In this document: positions 23,875 through 37,824 of the stretch, in pieces
Layout of the letters: each line of letters starts with the position of its first letter
How positions within the stretch are numbered: position 1 is the first letter of the stretch
Source of the DNA: Pholiota molesta
Lineage: Eukaryota; Basidiomycota; Agaricomycetes; Agaricales; Strophariaceae
Direction of reading: 5' to 3'
DNA length: 64,000 nt
Assembly (NCBI GenBank): GCA_014925825.1
Contig: JACGCK010000108.1
Location: 96,324-160,323, forward strand
Made by a program: the position numbers and the translations under genes
The notes under the pieces: generated by a model
The model's database searches: none
Seen by the model: the letters and a program-made list of their open reading frames with translations, nothing else
Told to the model about the DNA's origin: nothing

Positions 23875-25632
23875 AGGTGCGTTATCGTTGGAAAGACTTG
23901 ACTATGTTGGTTTCCTGTTAGCTTTTTCTATCGACCAGTTTCTGTTTAGGCTCACAATGATGCTGGCTGCACCCGCTCTGTTCATGTCTCTTGGAGTCAA
24001 TATCTTCCTGCTACTGACGGGTCTTCTTGCCCCAGCAACTTTCTTTGTCCACATTCTGGCCGTGTTTCCTAATAGAGTCCATCTCCGAGTCCTGTGTTCG
24101 CTTAGACTGGCGATGTCTTTCGGTGTTCTAGTTGATGCAGAACTCATGTAAATTGCAGCTACGGGTATCAGTGCTTGACGAGGGAATGGAGGAGGGAGGA
24201 AGTTATTGAAATATACCGCCCAGCGTCTGGGTGTTTTCAATGTCATGCCATTATTAGGCTATGTTTACTTTTAGGCGTTAAATCCATGTATACCATTAGG
24301 TATTTTAGAATTCAGCCAGGTACATAGCAAATTTGGCGTGAAACGTTGGTTTTTGCACAAGCTGTGTAAATCCTCGACTCTGCCAACAAGCCATTTACAT
24401 AATTTGACGTCAAATAGCCTTCCTGTGACTTATCCCTCTTGCCGCCTCGCATGACTCTCACACGGGTGGCACTCGCTCATTCTTCCATTCGTCTCCACTG
24501 ACCACCCCACCGCGTCGCCCCTTTAAAGAATTTCACCCTCTAAGATTATTATTGTATCAAATTACACTGATTTTCGTTCTCATATCTTCATCTCTCGCCC
24601 TTATTTAGACCACTGATTTTGATATTTTATTCTCGCCCATTGATGCCTTGCATGGGTTCGCAAAACTCCACTTGATTTCACTATAATACATACGCATAAA
24701 TCGAGAGTGCTGGCTACCTCCCAGCACTGACGACGTCTCCCAACTAAAATACGCTTGCTTGCTTGAGTCAATAAGGACCTCCAAAAATCTCCCAAGATAT
24801 ATGTTGTGTGTCCAGGCACCTCGCTGAGCCCTACTTATATATAGATGATGGGCGCCCGAATTGATGTGAAGAAATGGGTCATACCCATCCGTTGTCGGCG
24901 ACCACTCGAGCCACAGCCTAAACATTAGCCCCCTCCACTCTGGCCATTTCGCATATTTGTTTCTCGCTGTGTTCGCAGCTCCGATAAAGAGTCTGGGCTT
25001 GATTCTAAGTACATACTTGGTACATACATAGCTTCGGTTGATTAGTGCCAGTGTTCACATCGGCATCGGCTGTGTTGCTAGATATTCTTTAATGCCTGTT
25101 GGTCCTTGGATACTGACAGATTTACAAATTCCGATGTAGAAGTCATCTCCAAATCGCGGCATTCTACAGCATTCTACTGGGAAAGCACATTGAATAGCAT
25201 TGAGTTACTTTTGAGAAAAGATCTACTGGACAAAAACCTAACATGGGGAGCATGCAGGCAACGATGAATATTGGACAAATCAAGCGCGTGTTGAGTGCGT
25301 ATGCTGTGACCTCCTGTGACCTTGCCTATTTATAGGTGGTTTAGCGCCCAGAATGCATTTTCTATAATAATTGAATGTTCCTCTCATTCAACGAACTCGA
25401 CGTACTTACAATATTAGCAATCTCAAAGGGAATTACTAAACTTTTATTCTACTATATTATAGATGACCTCCGAGACTCCGCGGCCCCGCCAGACCTGTGC
25501 TCTGATTGAACTTATTCTTTGAAAAGATGCTAATACTGGCCATTCTGCGCCGCCTACCTGAAATTCCCATAATCACTGACTATCATTAGAGCCCGTTTGG
25601 GGGTGGCATTTGATTGCAATCTACGGAGGATG
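23875..25632. other. Long spacer upstream of NACHT gene
   Basis: About 1.75 kb of mixed AT-rich sequence with no frame that combines length, codon pattern and splice sites. Short open frames at 24601-24925 show no family features. Confidence 0.4.
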
Positions 25633-26281
25633 CTATATGGCCAGCGAAGCATAATCAACATGATGGATGCCCTTCTGACCGTAGCCGTCTCTGTCAATAA
25701 CCTGAAATACCTCCATTATACGCCTATCTGAACCATCAAACCGCTCCAGTGGCACTTGAATCGCAAGCAGACTGTGGGTTTGTGGATTGACTCTCATCAT
25801 GCAATTCAAGTTTACAATAATGGGGCAGTCTTTTCGTCCTGTCCTTGAGATCCTCCCGTCCGATCTTTGCACATCATGCAGATTGAGAATGGGGAGAGAG
25901 AAGGTTATCAACATAATTACCCCAGCTTCTCCCTGTAATCAATGCTGTGCCATCAGGCTATGCTTTGCATGCCCATGCGTTAAATAAATACACACTTTCC
26001 GTCGAACTGACAGTTAACAGCCTAGAAAAATTTACACGCAGGCTCCAGAACGCTACTCCATTAAAAAATAGAGCAGATCTGACAATCCCAGAGAAATATC
26101 GGCCCATAGGTATGTAGATCGACTCGGAAAAGAACAGAGCGTGAATTGTAACGCCAGCGTCAAAGTACTCAATTTGGAGAGTGCCGGTACCGGCATCTAC
26201 CAATTGACTCGGAAACGCAATGCCAAACAACGCCAGGATTTCACATCGATAGACCATATACCATACCTTACCATACTCCAC
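25633..26281 (-). other. Possible two-exon gene or remnant
   Basis: Two minus-strand frames join if a GTGTAT...ATTACAG intron (about 26014-25934) is removed: ...VNFSRLLTVSSTES then GEAGVIMLITFSLPILNLHD...GRKDCPIIVNLN...YASLAI. The second exon has a natural-looking composition (ERFDGSDRRIMEVFQVIDRDG). No start codon is convincing, the left part has alternative introns, and the region abuts the divergent SMN gene. I do not recognise a family; it may be a relic. Confidence 0.25.
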
Positions 26282-26293
26282 TGAACTTCCACA

Positions 26294-27320
26294 ATGGCAA
26301 CGCGCACAGTGGTATCTTACGACGATATAACATTACCATACGACCCGCCAGAGCCACCATCCCATTCCTCAAAATCACATGGCCAGCCTCCGTCTAAAAA
26401 GCGCAAGAAAAACAACCAAAAGGGAAAGCGCCGGGACAGTCCTGCCGCGAAAAGCGCGTCGAGCGCGCAGCGCGGTGAACCCAACAAGTACTCTAGCGGA
26501 TCTACCGCATCTTCGAACCAATTGCCGCCGTCAACGTACCCTGAAGGAGGAGAAGACATGGAAGAATACGCTGCGGACGAGGGTGAGTATGAGGAGGACG
26601 AGGAAGAGAGTCGCGAGTTGACGCACGAGGAAATATGGGATGATTCGGCGCTTGTATACGCCTGGGAGTCTGCGATGGAGGAGTATCAATCGTATCATGG
26701 GGGAGAAGATGCGTGGAAAAAGGAGCCGGTGAAGAAATCACCTCTGTGAGTGGCTTTGACCCGCATGAAAAGAGAGATTGTCAATTTATTTTCTCTCCAT
26801 ATCCCAGATGGTACAATGTGCCAATAGATGTATCCACAAAAGCTGATAATACTCCTTCTGCTATCACCCCCGCTATCATCACACCGTCCATCGTTCCTTC
26901 AGCAACGAATGGCGCAACTGAAGAGGATTCGAAACCTCTGAACTTCGACACCTTCGTGCCGTCACACGACCCATCTCTAGAAAATCCTGTTCCAATGACC
27001 GAAAATTACGTCCCAGATACACTCACTGGCGCTATGGTCAGTCAAGACGAAGCTTTCCAACGCGCGTTGAGCGCTATGTATTGGGGCGGATATTGGACAG
27101 CGATGTATCATGTACGTTGATTATTACTCTTTTGTACTAGCCGTTCTAACTCTGGTACCTCCAGGCTCAACGACAAATGCAAATGTCGCAAGCCAATGCG
27201 CCAGAACCTTCAGCACCAAGCAACAATGTCAACAATGTTGAAGAAGAAGAAGCAGAAGATGAGGAGGACGACGAAAATATTGAAGTTGATAATGATGACT
27301 TTGTTCCTACACAAAGGTAA
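26294..27320 (+). CDS. SMN1: Survival motor neuron (SMN) homologue
   Basis: Three exons, join(26294..26745, 26808..27111, 27165..27320), 303 aa, in frame. Around residues 108-150 it has the SMN N-terminal helix that binds Gemin2 (EEIWDDSALVYAWESAMEEYQSYH), followed by EPVKKSPLWYNVP. A basic NLS-like run (KKRKKNNQKGKRR) precedes it. Near residues 236-256 is a YG-box-like oligomerisation helix (ALSAMYWGGYWTAMYH); the second Gly of the metazoan GxxxG-type pattern is Ala here. No Tudor domain is visible, as in several fungal SMN proteins. The C-terminus adds an acidic tail (EEEEAEDEEDDE). SMN assembles Sm rings on spliceosomal snRNAs. Identification rests on the two end motifs. Confidence 0.75.
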
Positions 27321-27614
27321 TCAGCCTTGAATGTCAGTATGAACGTCTGCGTTATATTACCCTCTTACCAATGAATGTGTACGTCATATTCAACGCATAC
27401 ATTTGAACTATGAAATACGATCTGATTCATTTCCCTCTCGCAAGCGATCCTGCCCTTCCGCTTCAAAGTACGTATCAACTTCGACGTTTATCATTCATGC
27501 ATCGTAAGTTACGCAAACATCAGGCAAAGCTTATTTCACGTAAGTTCCAGGAAAAAACATAAGTATACACGCGCGTCGCTCGAGCAAAGAGACCATCATC
27601 CTCACAGCCCAAGA

Positions 27615-29729
27615 TTAGAGAACCTTCCAGTCATTCGCGCCCTCCCATGCATGCGCAATCTGGAACAGCCCCACCTCATCCCACCACCTCCCTACAATCT
27701 GCATCCCCACAGGCAGCCTCAGCCCCGCATCGTCCGGTGAGACCCAGTCCTCCTCCGCCGGCGGCAGCGTGCCGATCGGGAATGTCAGCGCCGGGTGGCC
27801 CGTCGCGTTGAAGGGGCAGCAATTCAGGCCCTGCCCGACGGACTTCTGTATTTTCTGCAGGGATGTGGCGTTGGGTTCCGGGTGGGTGTTGGCGACCTGT
27901 GGTGGGTGTGGATGGGTTAGACGTTCATGTGGGAGAGGTTCATAGGAGGGAAAACGTACGAAGGCGACGGTGGGGAGAACGAGGCAACTGTATTGCTCGA
28001 GGGCAGCGTCGTATGCATGTCTGATTTGCATAAGCTTGTTCATAGCCTACAGAAAATAGAAAATGAGGCCTTGAGGATTGACGTGATATACCAAGAAAAT
28101 AGCGCATACCTTTCCGTACACGCCAGGCATAGTTTCCCAGCCGTATAAAGCATTGAATTGACCATTGATGGTCGCAGGAATCAACTTCTCCCATACTTCT
28201 TGCTTTAGAGGGAATAACCTTGATGCAAGGAGTGTGGTGAGTCCAAGAAATATCGCAGCACCGAAGATAGACGAACTTGGCATAAAGATCATTCTGGAAA
28301 TATTGTCTATGACCACACGCCTCTCCAAGTCTTGTCTTTCCGCCTGCATACCGATTCACAACCTAAGAAGTATGCTCAGCACACAGCAAGAAATGAAGAA
28401 AGCAAAGGACATACCATCCAAATAGTAGGTGCAATCGTATGCAAAGGAATACTAACCTCCTCCACCTCCGCACCCAAATCTTCAAACAGCAGCGCCGCCT
28501 CCTTAACTTTCTTCGCCACCCGTGGATCCAGAACCGGCATGTCAAACGCCTCCTTCAAAATTCCGATTTTCTTTCCCTGCAGCGGTTTGCCTGGTTCCGC
28601 AGTAGGGCTGAGCAACAGTTCAGAGTAGGGTGGGACGTCCGCGGGGAAAGGACACCCCGCGCCGGCGCGATCGTCGAGACCGTCTGCACCTGCAATGACT
28701 TGGAGGAGGAGCGCGGCGTCATGGACGGTACGCGCTATAGGGCCGGCATAGTCGTGCTGCCACTCGTTTGAAGCGATAGCGGTGTATGGGACCAAGCCGA
28801 ATCTAATGCATCAAAAGACGTTATTTAGAAGGTGACCTCGCACGATGACGTTGAGACGTACGTTGGCTTCACGCCGACCAGACCACAGAATGCAGCGGGC
28901 ATGCGGATGGAGCCGCCCTGGTCTGCGCCGATACCCATGTCGCAGGAGCCATCGGCGATGAGGACAGCGCAGCCTGAGCTGCTTCCGCCGCTGGTACGTC
29001 CGTGGGCGTAGGGGTTGTGGACGGGGCCAGTGCATGATGTGAAGGAGGAAGCGGATTGGCACATGGATTCTGTGGAAGCCTTGCCCGCAATCTAGGATGG
29101 TTGGTTTGAGAAATGGCTACGAGGATGAGAATAATGGAGTATCATACGATGCCTCCTGCTTCGAGGACGCGCGTCACAACCGTCGCGTCTACGAAGGGAA
29201 CCCAAGGTGGAGAAATGGCGTCGCTGTGAAAGGTTCAGTATGTAATGTAATTGCGAGAAGATACGATACGTACGTTCCGATCGTACATGGGACGCCCGCC
29301 ACTGAAATGCAATCCTTAAGTATGACAGTCCTTCCTTCCAACAATCCCTGACGCGACGTCTTTTTCTTGTCTTCAATGGTAAATTTGCATGCCCATCCAT
29401 TGAGAAGGTTTCCCTGCAGAATAATTGATTTATTCAAAGACTATACAATAAAATGAATCGAAATCACGTACCAGGCTGTCTTTCTCTGGATAGCTGATGT
29501 TCTCTCTGGGATATCGTTCCAAGTCTGGCACAAGACTCGGTGGGACGTAATCGTCCATCTCAACAACCGATAACGCAGAGTCATGGAAAGCAGCGAGTAT
29601 GGTAGCAAAGTCTTTCACATCCTGTGGGTCCTTGATCTCCATGCCTGTCGAGATCTTGGCGGCCAGCTGGCGAACAGTGTCCTCAGTAATGGGATTACCT
29701 TCCCTCACAGCGAGCGAGACGACAGACAT
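27615..29729 (-). CDS. Amidase (amidase signature family)
   Basis: Multi-exon minus-strand gene (roughly eight exons; exon 1 is 29729..29472, starting MSVVSLAVREGNPITEDT). The amidase-signature Ser-cisSer-Lys triad is visible: Lys in VILKDCISVAG, cis-Ser in GRTSGGSSSG, and nucleophile Ser in DQGGSIRMPA. Other family marks are FVDATVVTRVLEAGGIIAGK, FGLVPYTAIASNEWQHDYAGPIARTVHDAALLLQ and the C-terminal NCCPFNATGHPALTFPIG...LPVGMQIVGRWWDE. The family hydrolyses carboxamides to acid and ammonia; fungal members include acetamidases. The gene is divergent from the OYE gene with 315 bp between the two start codons, a likely shared promoter. The exons checked through the catalytic half are in frame. 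Confidence 0.88.
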
Positions 29730-30044
29730 GGCGGCGAGACTGGTGGTTCTGATAAGAGATAACAGGAATATCCTGTGAGGCCCAGCATGATAGTCAAATT
29801 CAAAGACATATATGTAGCGTGTGCTAAGAAATGCGCAACGAATGGGAAAAGCGCGTCGCGGCTCAGAGGACCGCCGGAGATTGAAATAGTTATCTTATCA
29901 TTGTCCCCGACCACTGGCAGCTTCCCTCTTCCCACCGCCAACACCGCAGATTACAGCTGCCTGATTTATATCATACTCACGCGAAGTCTGCTCAAATATT
30001 TTGGCCATCCCAGATAGAGATGTCAAACAAACCCACTTATTTCC
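29730..30044. promoter_or_regulatory. Bidirectional promoter region, amidase/OYE
   Basis: The 315 bp between two divergent start codons must hold the promoter and leader of both genes. Several short TATA-like stretches occur, but I cannot single out one with confidence. Confidence 0.45.
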
Positions 30045-31802
<1,758 letters not shown>

Positions 31803-32213
31803 AAAGTTGTATCTGATCCTTTTGCAAAAAAAAAATTATCTCAACCGAGTTGGACTGAATATTGTTTTTTGATCGTTTGCCTTGATTTTCATCGATGTGA
31901 AGCAATAACCCAAATCAGGCAGTCATCTTTCCCTTTTGGGTTCAATTGCATTTTCGGAGTTGGAATTGTGTGGCACAATCCGAAGTGTGGAAACACGTGG
32001 GAATCCTTCTTGACTTTGACTATCAGCCTATCATATCGTGGATTCGTGGATACCTATTGCTGCCTCTCATGGGAGCTTTCTTGCTTCTTGGACTTCCTAC
32101 AGGTGAACACTTGGGCGCAATTGCCGAAAGAACACCCAAGCCGAGATTAATCATGCGTGACGGGGTTCCATGGACAACAGCTTAAAACTACGCAAACCAA
32201 CATGCCAAACGAG
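31803..32213. other. Spacer between OYE and deacetylase genes
   Basis: No gene recognised; the open frames at 31869-32185 overlap one another and lack family features. Confidence 0.4.
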
Positions 32214-33486
32214 CGAGTTCACCAAGATAACGGACACCATATCTCTTACTGACTATCCCCGCGTGACTTGGCTGGCTATGGACGTTTTCCTCCCAATCCT
32301 AACTGGCCAAACGATGCCAAGATTGCAGTGAACTTCGTGATCAACTACGAGGAAGGAGGAGAGAACTCTCTCGATAATGGCGATGCCCAAGCGGAATCCA
32401 ACTTGCAGGAGACAGGTCCAGTATGTGCTCCCAATCTACTATATATACGCCAGTACTGAATTCGAAGCACTAGAAACCTCCTTTAGTAGGCCAGCGCGAC
32501 CTCCCGATGGAGAGCCAGTTCGAATACGGTTCTCGTCGAGGAATGTGGCGTCTGTTGAACCTCTTCGAGAAACATGATATGCATATTACGATATACGCAG
32601 TCGGAAAGGCGTACGAAGCACAACCGTGAGTGTTTTGGTTTTGTACATCGTTCAATTCTAATGGATACTCCCCAGTGAGATCGCCAAGGCTTGCGAAGAG
32701 GCCGGGCATGAAACTGCGTCGCACTGCTATCGCTGGATCAACTACACGCATATGGACGCTGAAGCGGAGGAGAAACTGATCCGTCAAGCCATCGACTCAT
32801 TCCGCAAAACCAGTCCTTCAGGCAGGGTGCCAGTGGGATGGTATTACGGCCGACCGTCACCGCGCAGTCGAGCGCTCGTGTGCAAAGTGTATAAAGAACT
32901 TGGCCTTGAGCTTCTGTATCAGTCAGATACATGTTCGTACCTTTTTTCTGCACCCCTGTATTCTTCTTTCTCATCAGTTTAGCGAAACGCACCTAGATGC
33001 AGACGATCTGCCTTACTGGATTCCTGATCCTATTTCTGGCCCCGAAAAGGGTCTCCTGTTGGTACCATATACGTATGACGCCAATGACTTCAAGTTCTAC
33101 ATTGCTCCTGGATTTGCCTCTTCCATGGCCTATTACGAACATGTCAAGAACGCGTTTGGTGAGTTGTCCAACCTTGCTCACGAATGTTGTCCTGTCCTGA
33201 ATTTTATGTGATCACAGATACTCTTTACGAAGAGGGACAAAATGGGCAACCTTCATTTATGACTGTTGCAATGCACGCCCGTATGCTTGGCAGACCAGGT
33301 CGTTTCCCAGCGATCAAACAGGTGTGTGATCTTCCAAATGTTGCTCTATGCGTAGTATTCATTGTCATTCTTTCGTTTTCTTTTCAGTTCGTCGAATATA
33401 TCAAGGGTAAGCCGAATGTATGGGTCGCTACAAGAGAAGAAATCGCGAGGCATTGGATGTCGCAATATCCCTACAAACTACCATAG
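32214..33486 (+). CDS. Polysaccharide deacetylase, PuuE/allantoinase type, 5' end disrupted
   Basis: Exons with good junctions: (about 32214)..32420, 32495..32625, 32676..32931 region, then about 32997, 33160 and 33218 boundaries, and the last exon ending at 33486 (QYPYKLP). The sequence matches the NodB-fold subgroup that includes allantoinase PuuE: GYGRFPPNPNWPNDAKIAVNFVINYEEGGEN, ESQFEYGSRRGMWRLLNLFEKH, GHETASHCYRWINYT, GWYYGRPSPRSR and LPYWIPDP. Near 32253-32266 the expected DYPRD-LAGYGR is split between two frames, as if a CG dinucleotide were inserted. The GYGR frame has an in-frame TGA at 32250, no ATG and no acceptor before it. So the gene is either broken at residue ~10-20 or mis-assembled. 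It is convergent with the permease gene. Confidence 0.75.
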
Positions 33487-33588
33487 ATATAACCCAGATT
33501 TTTGTATCTTTGTAGTGCTTCGATTCGCTACTCGACATGTGTAAATTTCTAGTAAAATAATCCGGCGGTGTAGATCGAACACGACATT

Positions 33589-36197
33589 TCAAACAGGAGT
33601 TGTGTACATAGTTGCTACGTCCTTGGACTTTTCGCCCTCTGTTGCAGACGATCCATCGTTTGAAGCAATGTCCATACCATCGATCGTGTCCCCTGGGAAG
33701 AAGCCTGGAATGTTGCGTCAGCAGTGAGAGACATGAACAAAGCGAGGTTACGTACCGTGAATTGAACTCATGCCTAACCATTTCTTGGGTTCCGGTGCAT
33801 CAGCATGTTTTTCGGGGACTATGGGTATGGGGAAGAGTTTATTGAACACAATGTAGCATAGCATCGAAAGGGGCACTCCGATCAGCCATCCCTACGGTAA
33901 TCTGTTAGAAGAAGAATACACGAAATTCGATAAAATTATACCATGCTATAAATATGCATGGACGCAATGTTCATTTTGTTCGGGACATATGCAGCGATAA
34001 GCCCCTGGAAGCAACATGTTGTCAGAAGACGAAACCCAGGTCGACATCGAAAACTTACGGGGAAAATGATGCAGAATGAAACAAACCAGGCAGCGAAGCC
34101 TCTCCAGTTGTAACCTTTGGAGTACATATAAATACAGTCATTCCCGTAATCGTACATTGAAGGGACATGACTGAAGACATTTATTGAGTGACAAAACTCT
34201 GGGTATAACTTACGTGAATGCTTACTAGTTTCCCTTGCGGAATATGAAGTCTCCCCACTGGCAACCGAGCAGGGCACCCATGAGGAATGTGTAGCTTCCC
34301 AAGAACATCAAGACTAGTAAGACTTGGAATTAGAGGTGCTATTGCCATATATAATATATGGCTTACACGCTTGCGCGTTGGTGCTAGAATGGAAAGAAAG
34401 AATAAGGCCCGGCTTGATCTCGTTTAGTAACATGGACTTACAGTATCTGCCAAGGTAGGACAGGCAAAGAAATAAACGCAATGCACATCTGACCGCGCAC
34501 GATATCTGCAATCCTTAAGTCTTAGGCGGGATCAAGAAAACGGAATGACAAACTGAAGTATCCTATTAGAAATAAGTATCGATTGCATTCTGGAGGTGTT
34601 CAAATACCACTCACTCGGAAAAATAGCAGAAATATCGGCACCAAAAGCAATCCCGTTAGCGTAGAGGTTGGTGACCATAATGGAGTAGGCGACACCCAGT
34701 GCTATGACGAAGCTGTCTCAAAAAAGACTGTTAACATAATTTAAATCTTACAACAGTTGAAACACGCACCATCCGACGCGCGTTTTAGCATCCCAATTCT
34801 CATCGAGAAGGAGGTGCAGTTGGTCCCAGATATTCCACAGCGGGATGCCTCCATAACGCGATTGAAGAGAAGCAGTAGCGACAATACTCAGAAAAGCCAT
34901 CATCGTCTTAGTTGTGAAGATCGCGAAGCCCTGCGGCCAGCCAGCTTGCTTTGGCGTTCTAGCGTACCGGGATACATCGGACTGGTTGGTAATCATAGTG
35001 ACGGTGGTACCCAGAATTGAGTTGATGCCACTCATGATGGCCCAGCCGAGCTCGGGGCCAGAGATGGGTTTGGCCTGAAGGATGTTAAACCCCTGGAATC
35101 CTTTGGGATCTCGCTGGCCCAGAGTCGTACACCAGACTACAAAATACCGATAATATTAACGAATATGTTCTGGTCAACGATTCGAACTTACCAAACATCG
35201 CAAAGAACGCAGCGCCTCCGAAGATAGCCCTCGACGTGAAGATGTCGCGGAGTTTGGATGGATGAATCAAGGTCAAAGGAAATGCGATGGCCCATGCAAG
35301 GAAATCTAGATGTTAGTAAGTAAATCAGTATGCATGTACTTTAATGAAGCAGAGTGGCTCACAAACGAGGATAGTTTTAGCGTCTGTTCCAGCCGAAGCA
35401 GGAACGGCAGGATCCCAATCCCGGTAAGAAGACCCAAACACGCAGAGAAACATTATGCTCATAAGTTGGCCACAATAATATACCTGGACAGCACTGCGTT
35501 TCTTAGATTTGACAGTCAAATTTGATTAGCGCCCAATATACTCACTACCAAACCTAAGTAACAGATCAGGAAGAAAGCGATGAGAAAAAATACAGACACA
35601 TACAATTCCAACTAGGCCACGTAGGCCGACAAACCACTTCGAACCAGTGACGCCAAAGGTAGGTCTATTCGAGTCAGTGGAAAACTGTCAACGAAGAGAA
35701 GGGAAAGCGAAGTACCGAATCATCGCAGGAAATCCGACATGGTAATGCGCGCCGAAGGAAGCATTTAGCCTAGGGAGATCGGATGAGGTTTTTCAAATCT
35801 CAGTACACTAAAAAAACTACGTACACAGCTGCCACTCCAAGAAGCAGACACCCAATTAATACGGGCACCACTGTTTGCGCTACAGTAAGGCCCACACCGA
35901 TCAAGGAGGCTAGAATGATAATTTAGATGAATGAAAGAATCAACACAAATAATGTGTTTACATACACCCCACGTTCCACTACAAATTGGTATTTCAGTTG
36001 GTTTACTCAAACTCCAAAGATGATGTTCCACGCACCCAAGTCGCATCGAACGACTGCCCAGCCCAAAGAGAACTATAGGTCCACCAAGTCCAAGTACGTT
36101 GTTCGGGAGGAGTTGGTAGGAGATCTTCATTGGCGTCATTGGCAGCAGATTGAATGATGATCTTTTGCTTGCAGTGCCGAATAAACTGGGTAGCCAT
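33589..36197 (-). CDS. NCS1 family nucleobase/allantoin permease
   Basis: Many-exon minus-strand gene beginning MATQFIRHCKQKIIIQ (36197) and ending ...EGEKSKDVATMYTTPV (33589). Family marks: NEDLLPTPPEQRTWTWWTYSSLWAGQSFDATW before TM1, ASLIGVGLTVAQTVVPVLIGCLLLGVAA, the NCS1 loop NQSDVSRYARTPKQAGWPQGFAIF, YGGIPLWNIWDQL, and the last helix GWLIGVPLSMLCYIVFNKLFPIPIVPEKHADAPEPKKW. NCS1 proteins are plasma-membrane, cation-coupled importers of uracil, cytosine, purines or allantoin with about 12 helices. I did not verify every intron. A 903-bp MITE ends 8 bp before the start codon, so native promoter sequence now begins beyond 37107 and expression may be altered. Confidence 0.85.
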
Positions 36198-36204
36198 GTG
36201 TGGG

Positions 36205-37107
36205 TAGTGTTTGCAGGTCCGGTCCGGTCCGGTCTTTTGCCCAAATTTGGCAAGACCGAGACCGAGACTGGTCCAGGGCAGTCTCAAGACTGCAAAAAAC
36301 CGACAAAGACCGACATAGACCGGTTTATGTCGGTCTTGGGCGGTTCAGCAACTAACAAAAACCGGTCTCAACCAGTCCTAGTTAAGACTGGTTGAGAACT
36401 GGTTGTAGACCGGTCTGAACCAGCATTTTAAGCTGGATTTTACCTGTAGAAACCATTTAAATAGTAGAAATTAGACTACTTGAGCGCATTTGCCCATATC
36501 TCAGTGAGTTCATAACCAAATATTATGTGTAGGGGCTCATTAGATAGGTATTTTGAAGTTCTACCTTGGCCCTGGTTTTCGAAAGGCTAGCTTATTTAAC
36601 GAATGAAACGTTGGCAAAAGCGTCTTGTAGTAGTCTGGTAATGTACACATCATTAATTTAATTATAACTCAGTCAGATATTGTTCGATTATTTAGGTCTA
36701 AAATGCAGTGGGCAGGTGTATATGCCCTCCAAATATGTGCAAGTTTGCGAAAGGTACGCGCGATTATTGGTTGGAACGCGGGCAAAAGCGTTTATAAGCG
36801 CCCAAAATACTCAGTTGATTGTAAACTATTAATATCTTCGTCAATTCTTATGCTAAAAATATGGTTTTAGCATTGTTCGAAAGGGCTATTAGTGCTCTAC
36901 TACGCTACAAAAAATCTTGCAGAAAGACCGGTTGAAACCGGTCCTAACCGGTTTTTATCGGTCTTTTGATTTGGAGAATCATGAAAGACCGCGGACCGGA
37001 CCGCGGTTGCGGTCTTGATCGGTCCATTCTATTTCCGGTCCACTGCGGTTATGGTCCGGTCTTTTTCCGGTCTTTTTCCGGTCTTGTAACCGGACCTGCA
37101 AACACTA
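36205..37107. mobile_element. Non-autonomous hAT-like element (MITE)
   Basis: A perfect 19-bp terminal inverted repeat (TAGTGTTTGCAGGTCCGGT) is flanked by a perfect 8-bp target duplication TGTGTGGG (36197-36204 and 37108-37115). The 8-bp TSD and TAGTG-type ends fit the hAT superfamily. Both subterminal regions are dense in GGTCCGGTC/ACCGGTC motifs in both orientations; the 903-bp interior is AT-rich and has no transposase. It sits just upstream of the permease start codon. Confidence 0.92.
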
Positions 37108-37115
37108 TGTGTGGG

Positions 37116-37557
37116 TTTCGAACAGGACAGGAAAAGTCTCGTACCATTAAGTCGTATAGTTATACGAATTCAGCAACGAAGTTTAAATCTTGGTCAGACG
37201 GTGGGCATCTGTGGCGTACCATTTTCTCAGTGCTCCTCCAATACTAGGGTACCCAAACATGGTATGCCTGGAAGCAGGGCTGCCGTGGCGGACTGTAATC
37301 AGCGCTTCATGAGTCATGACCAACTGAGATATCATTTCGATGAAGGGCAGATAAGAATGTAGGTATCTTCCTATGTGCGATACCTAGGATTCTACAAGAT
37401 GCTCCATGCATGAGAGATATGGTATCTAAGTGGGAAAAAAGCACTCCTTACAGGTCATCTTTGAAAGATAGCAATTTCGGATATCACATAAATTCCGCAC
37501 AAAGAAGCAACTTCCCTCTCCTTACATCTCGCGATCAAGAGCTAATAATTTATAGAA
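37116..37557. other. Displaced permease upstream region
   Basis: Sequence that lay next to the permease start before the MITE insertion, so it is expected to hold the original promoter. No gene seen. Confidence 0.4.
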
Positions 37558-37824
37558 GCGCACAAGTGTCCGCTTGATAGAGGAGCTCTAAGCGCAGCTC
37601 ATGGTAGACCTTGGACACAAGAGTGCGGCTGCGAGGCGATGGATGGCCATAGTACCATCAAACTGGCACCTTTCCCGTTGGGCTAGTCTTCTTGAAAGAT
37701 TCTACGCTTGGCGTATAAGCTTTTCTTCACTCTCAGCGTCCATGGTAGTATAGTCAATCCAGCGATAGCAGTGCGAGGCAGTTTCGTGGCCAACTTTCTC
37801 GCATGCCTTAGAAATTTCAGGCGT
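37558..37824 (-). pseudogene. Decayed polysaccharide deacetylase fragment
   Basis: Read on the minus strand it gives PEISKACEKVGHETASHCYRW, DYTMDAESEEKLIRQA, then after a frameshift ESFKKTSPTGKVPV, a TGA, and WYYGHPSPRSRTLVSKVYHELRLELLYQADT. This corresponds to the third exon of the intact-looking deacetylase at 32676-32931, with at least one frameshift and a premature stop, and with no other exons found nearby. Confidence 0.8.

Noticed and set aside
23711..24151. 146-aa plus-strand ORF with hydrophobic stretches
   Set aside because: Overlaps the inferred first NACHT exon and its promoter in antisense; no membrane-protein family recognised.
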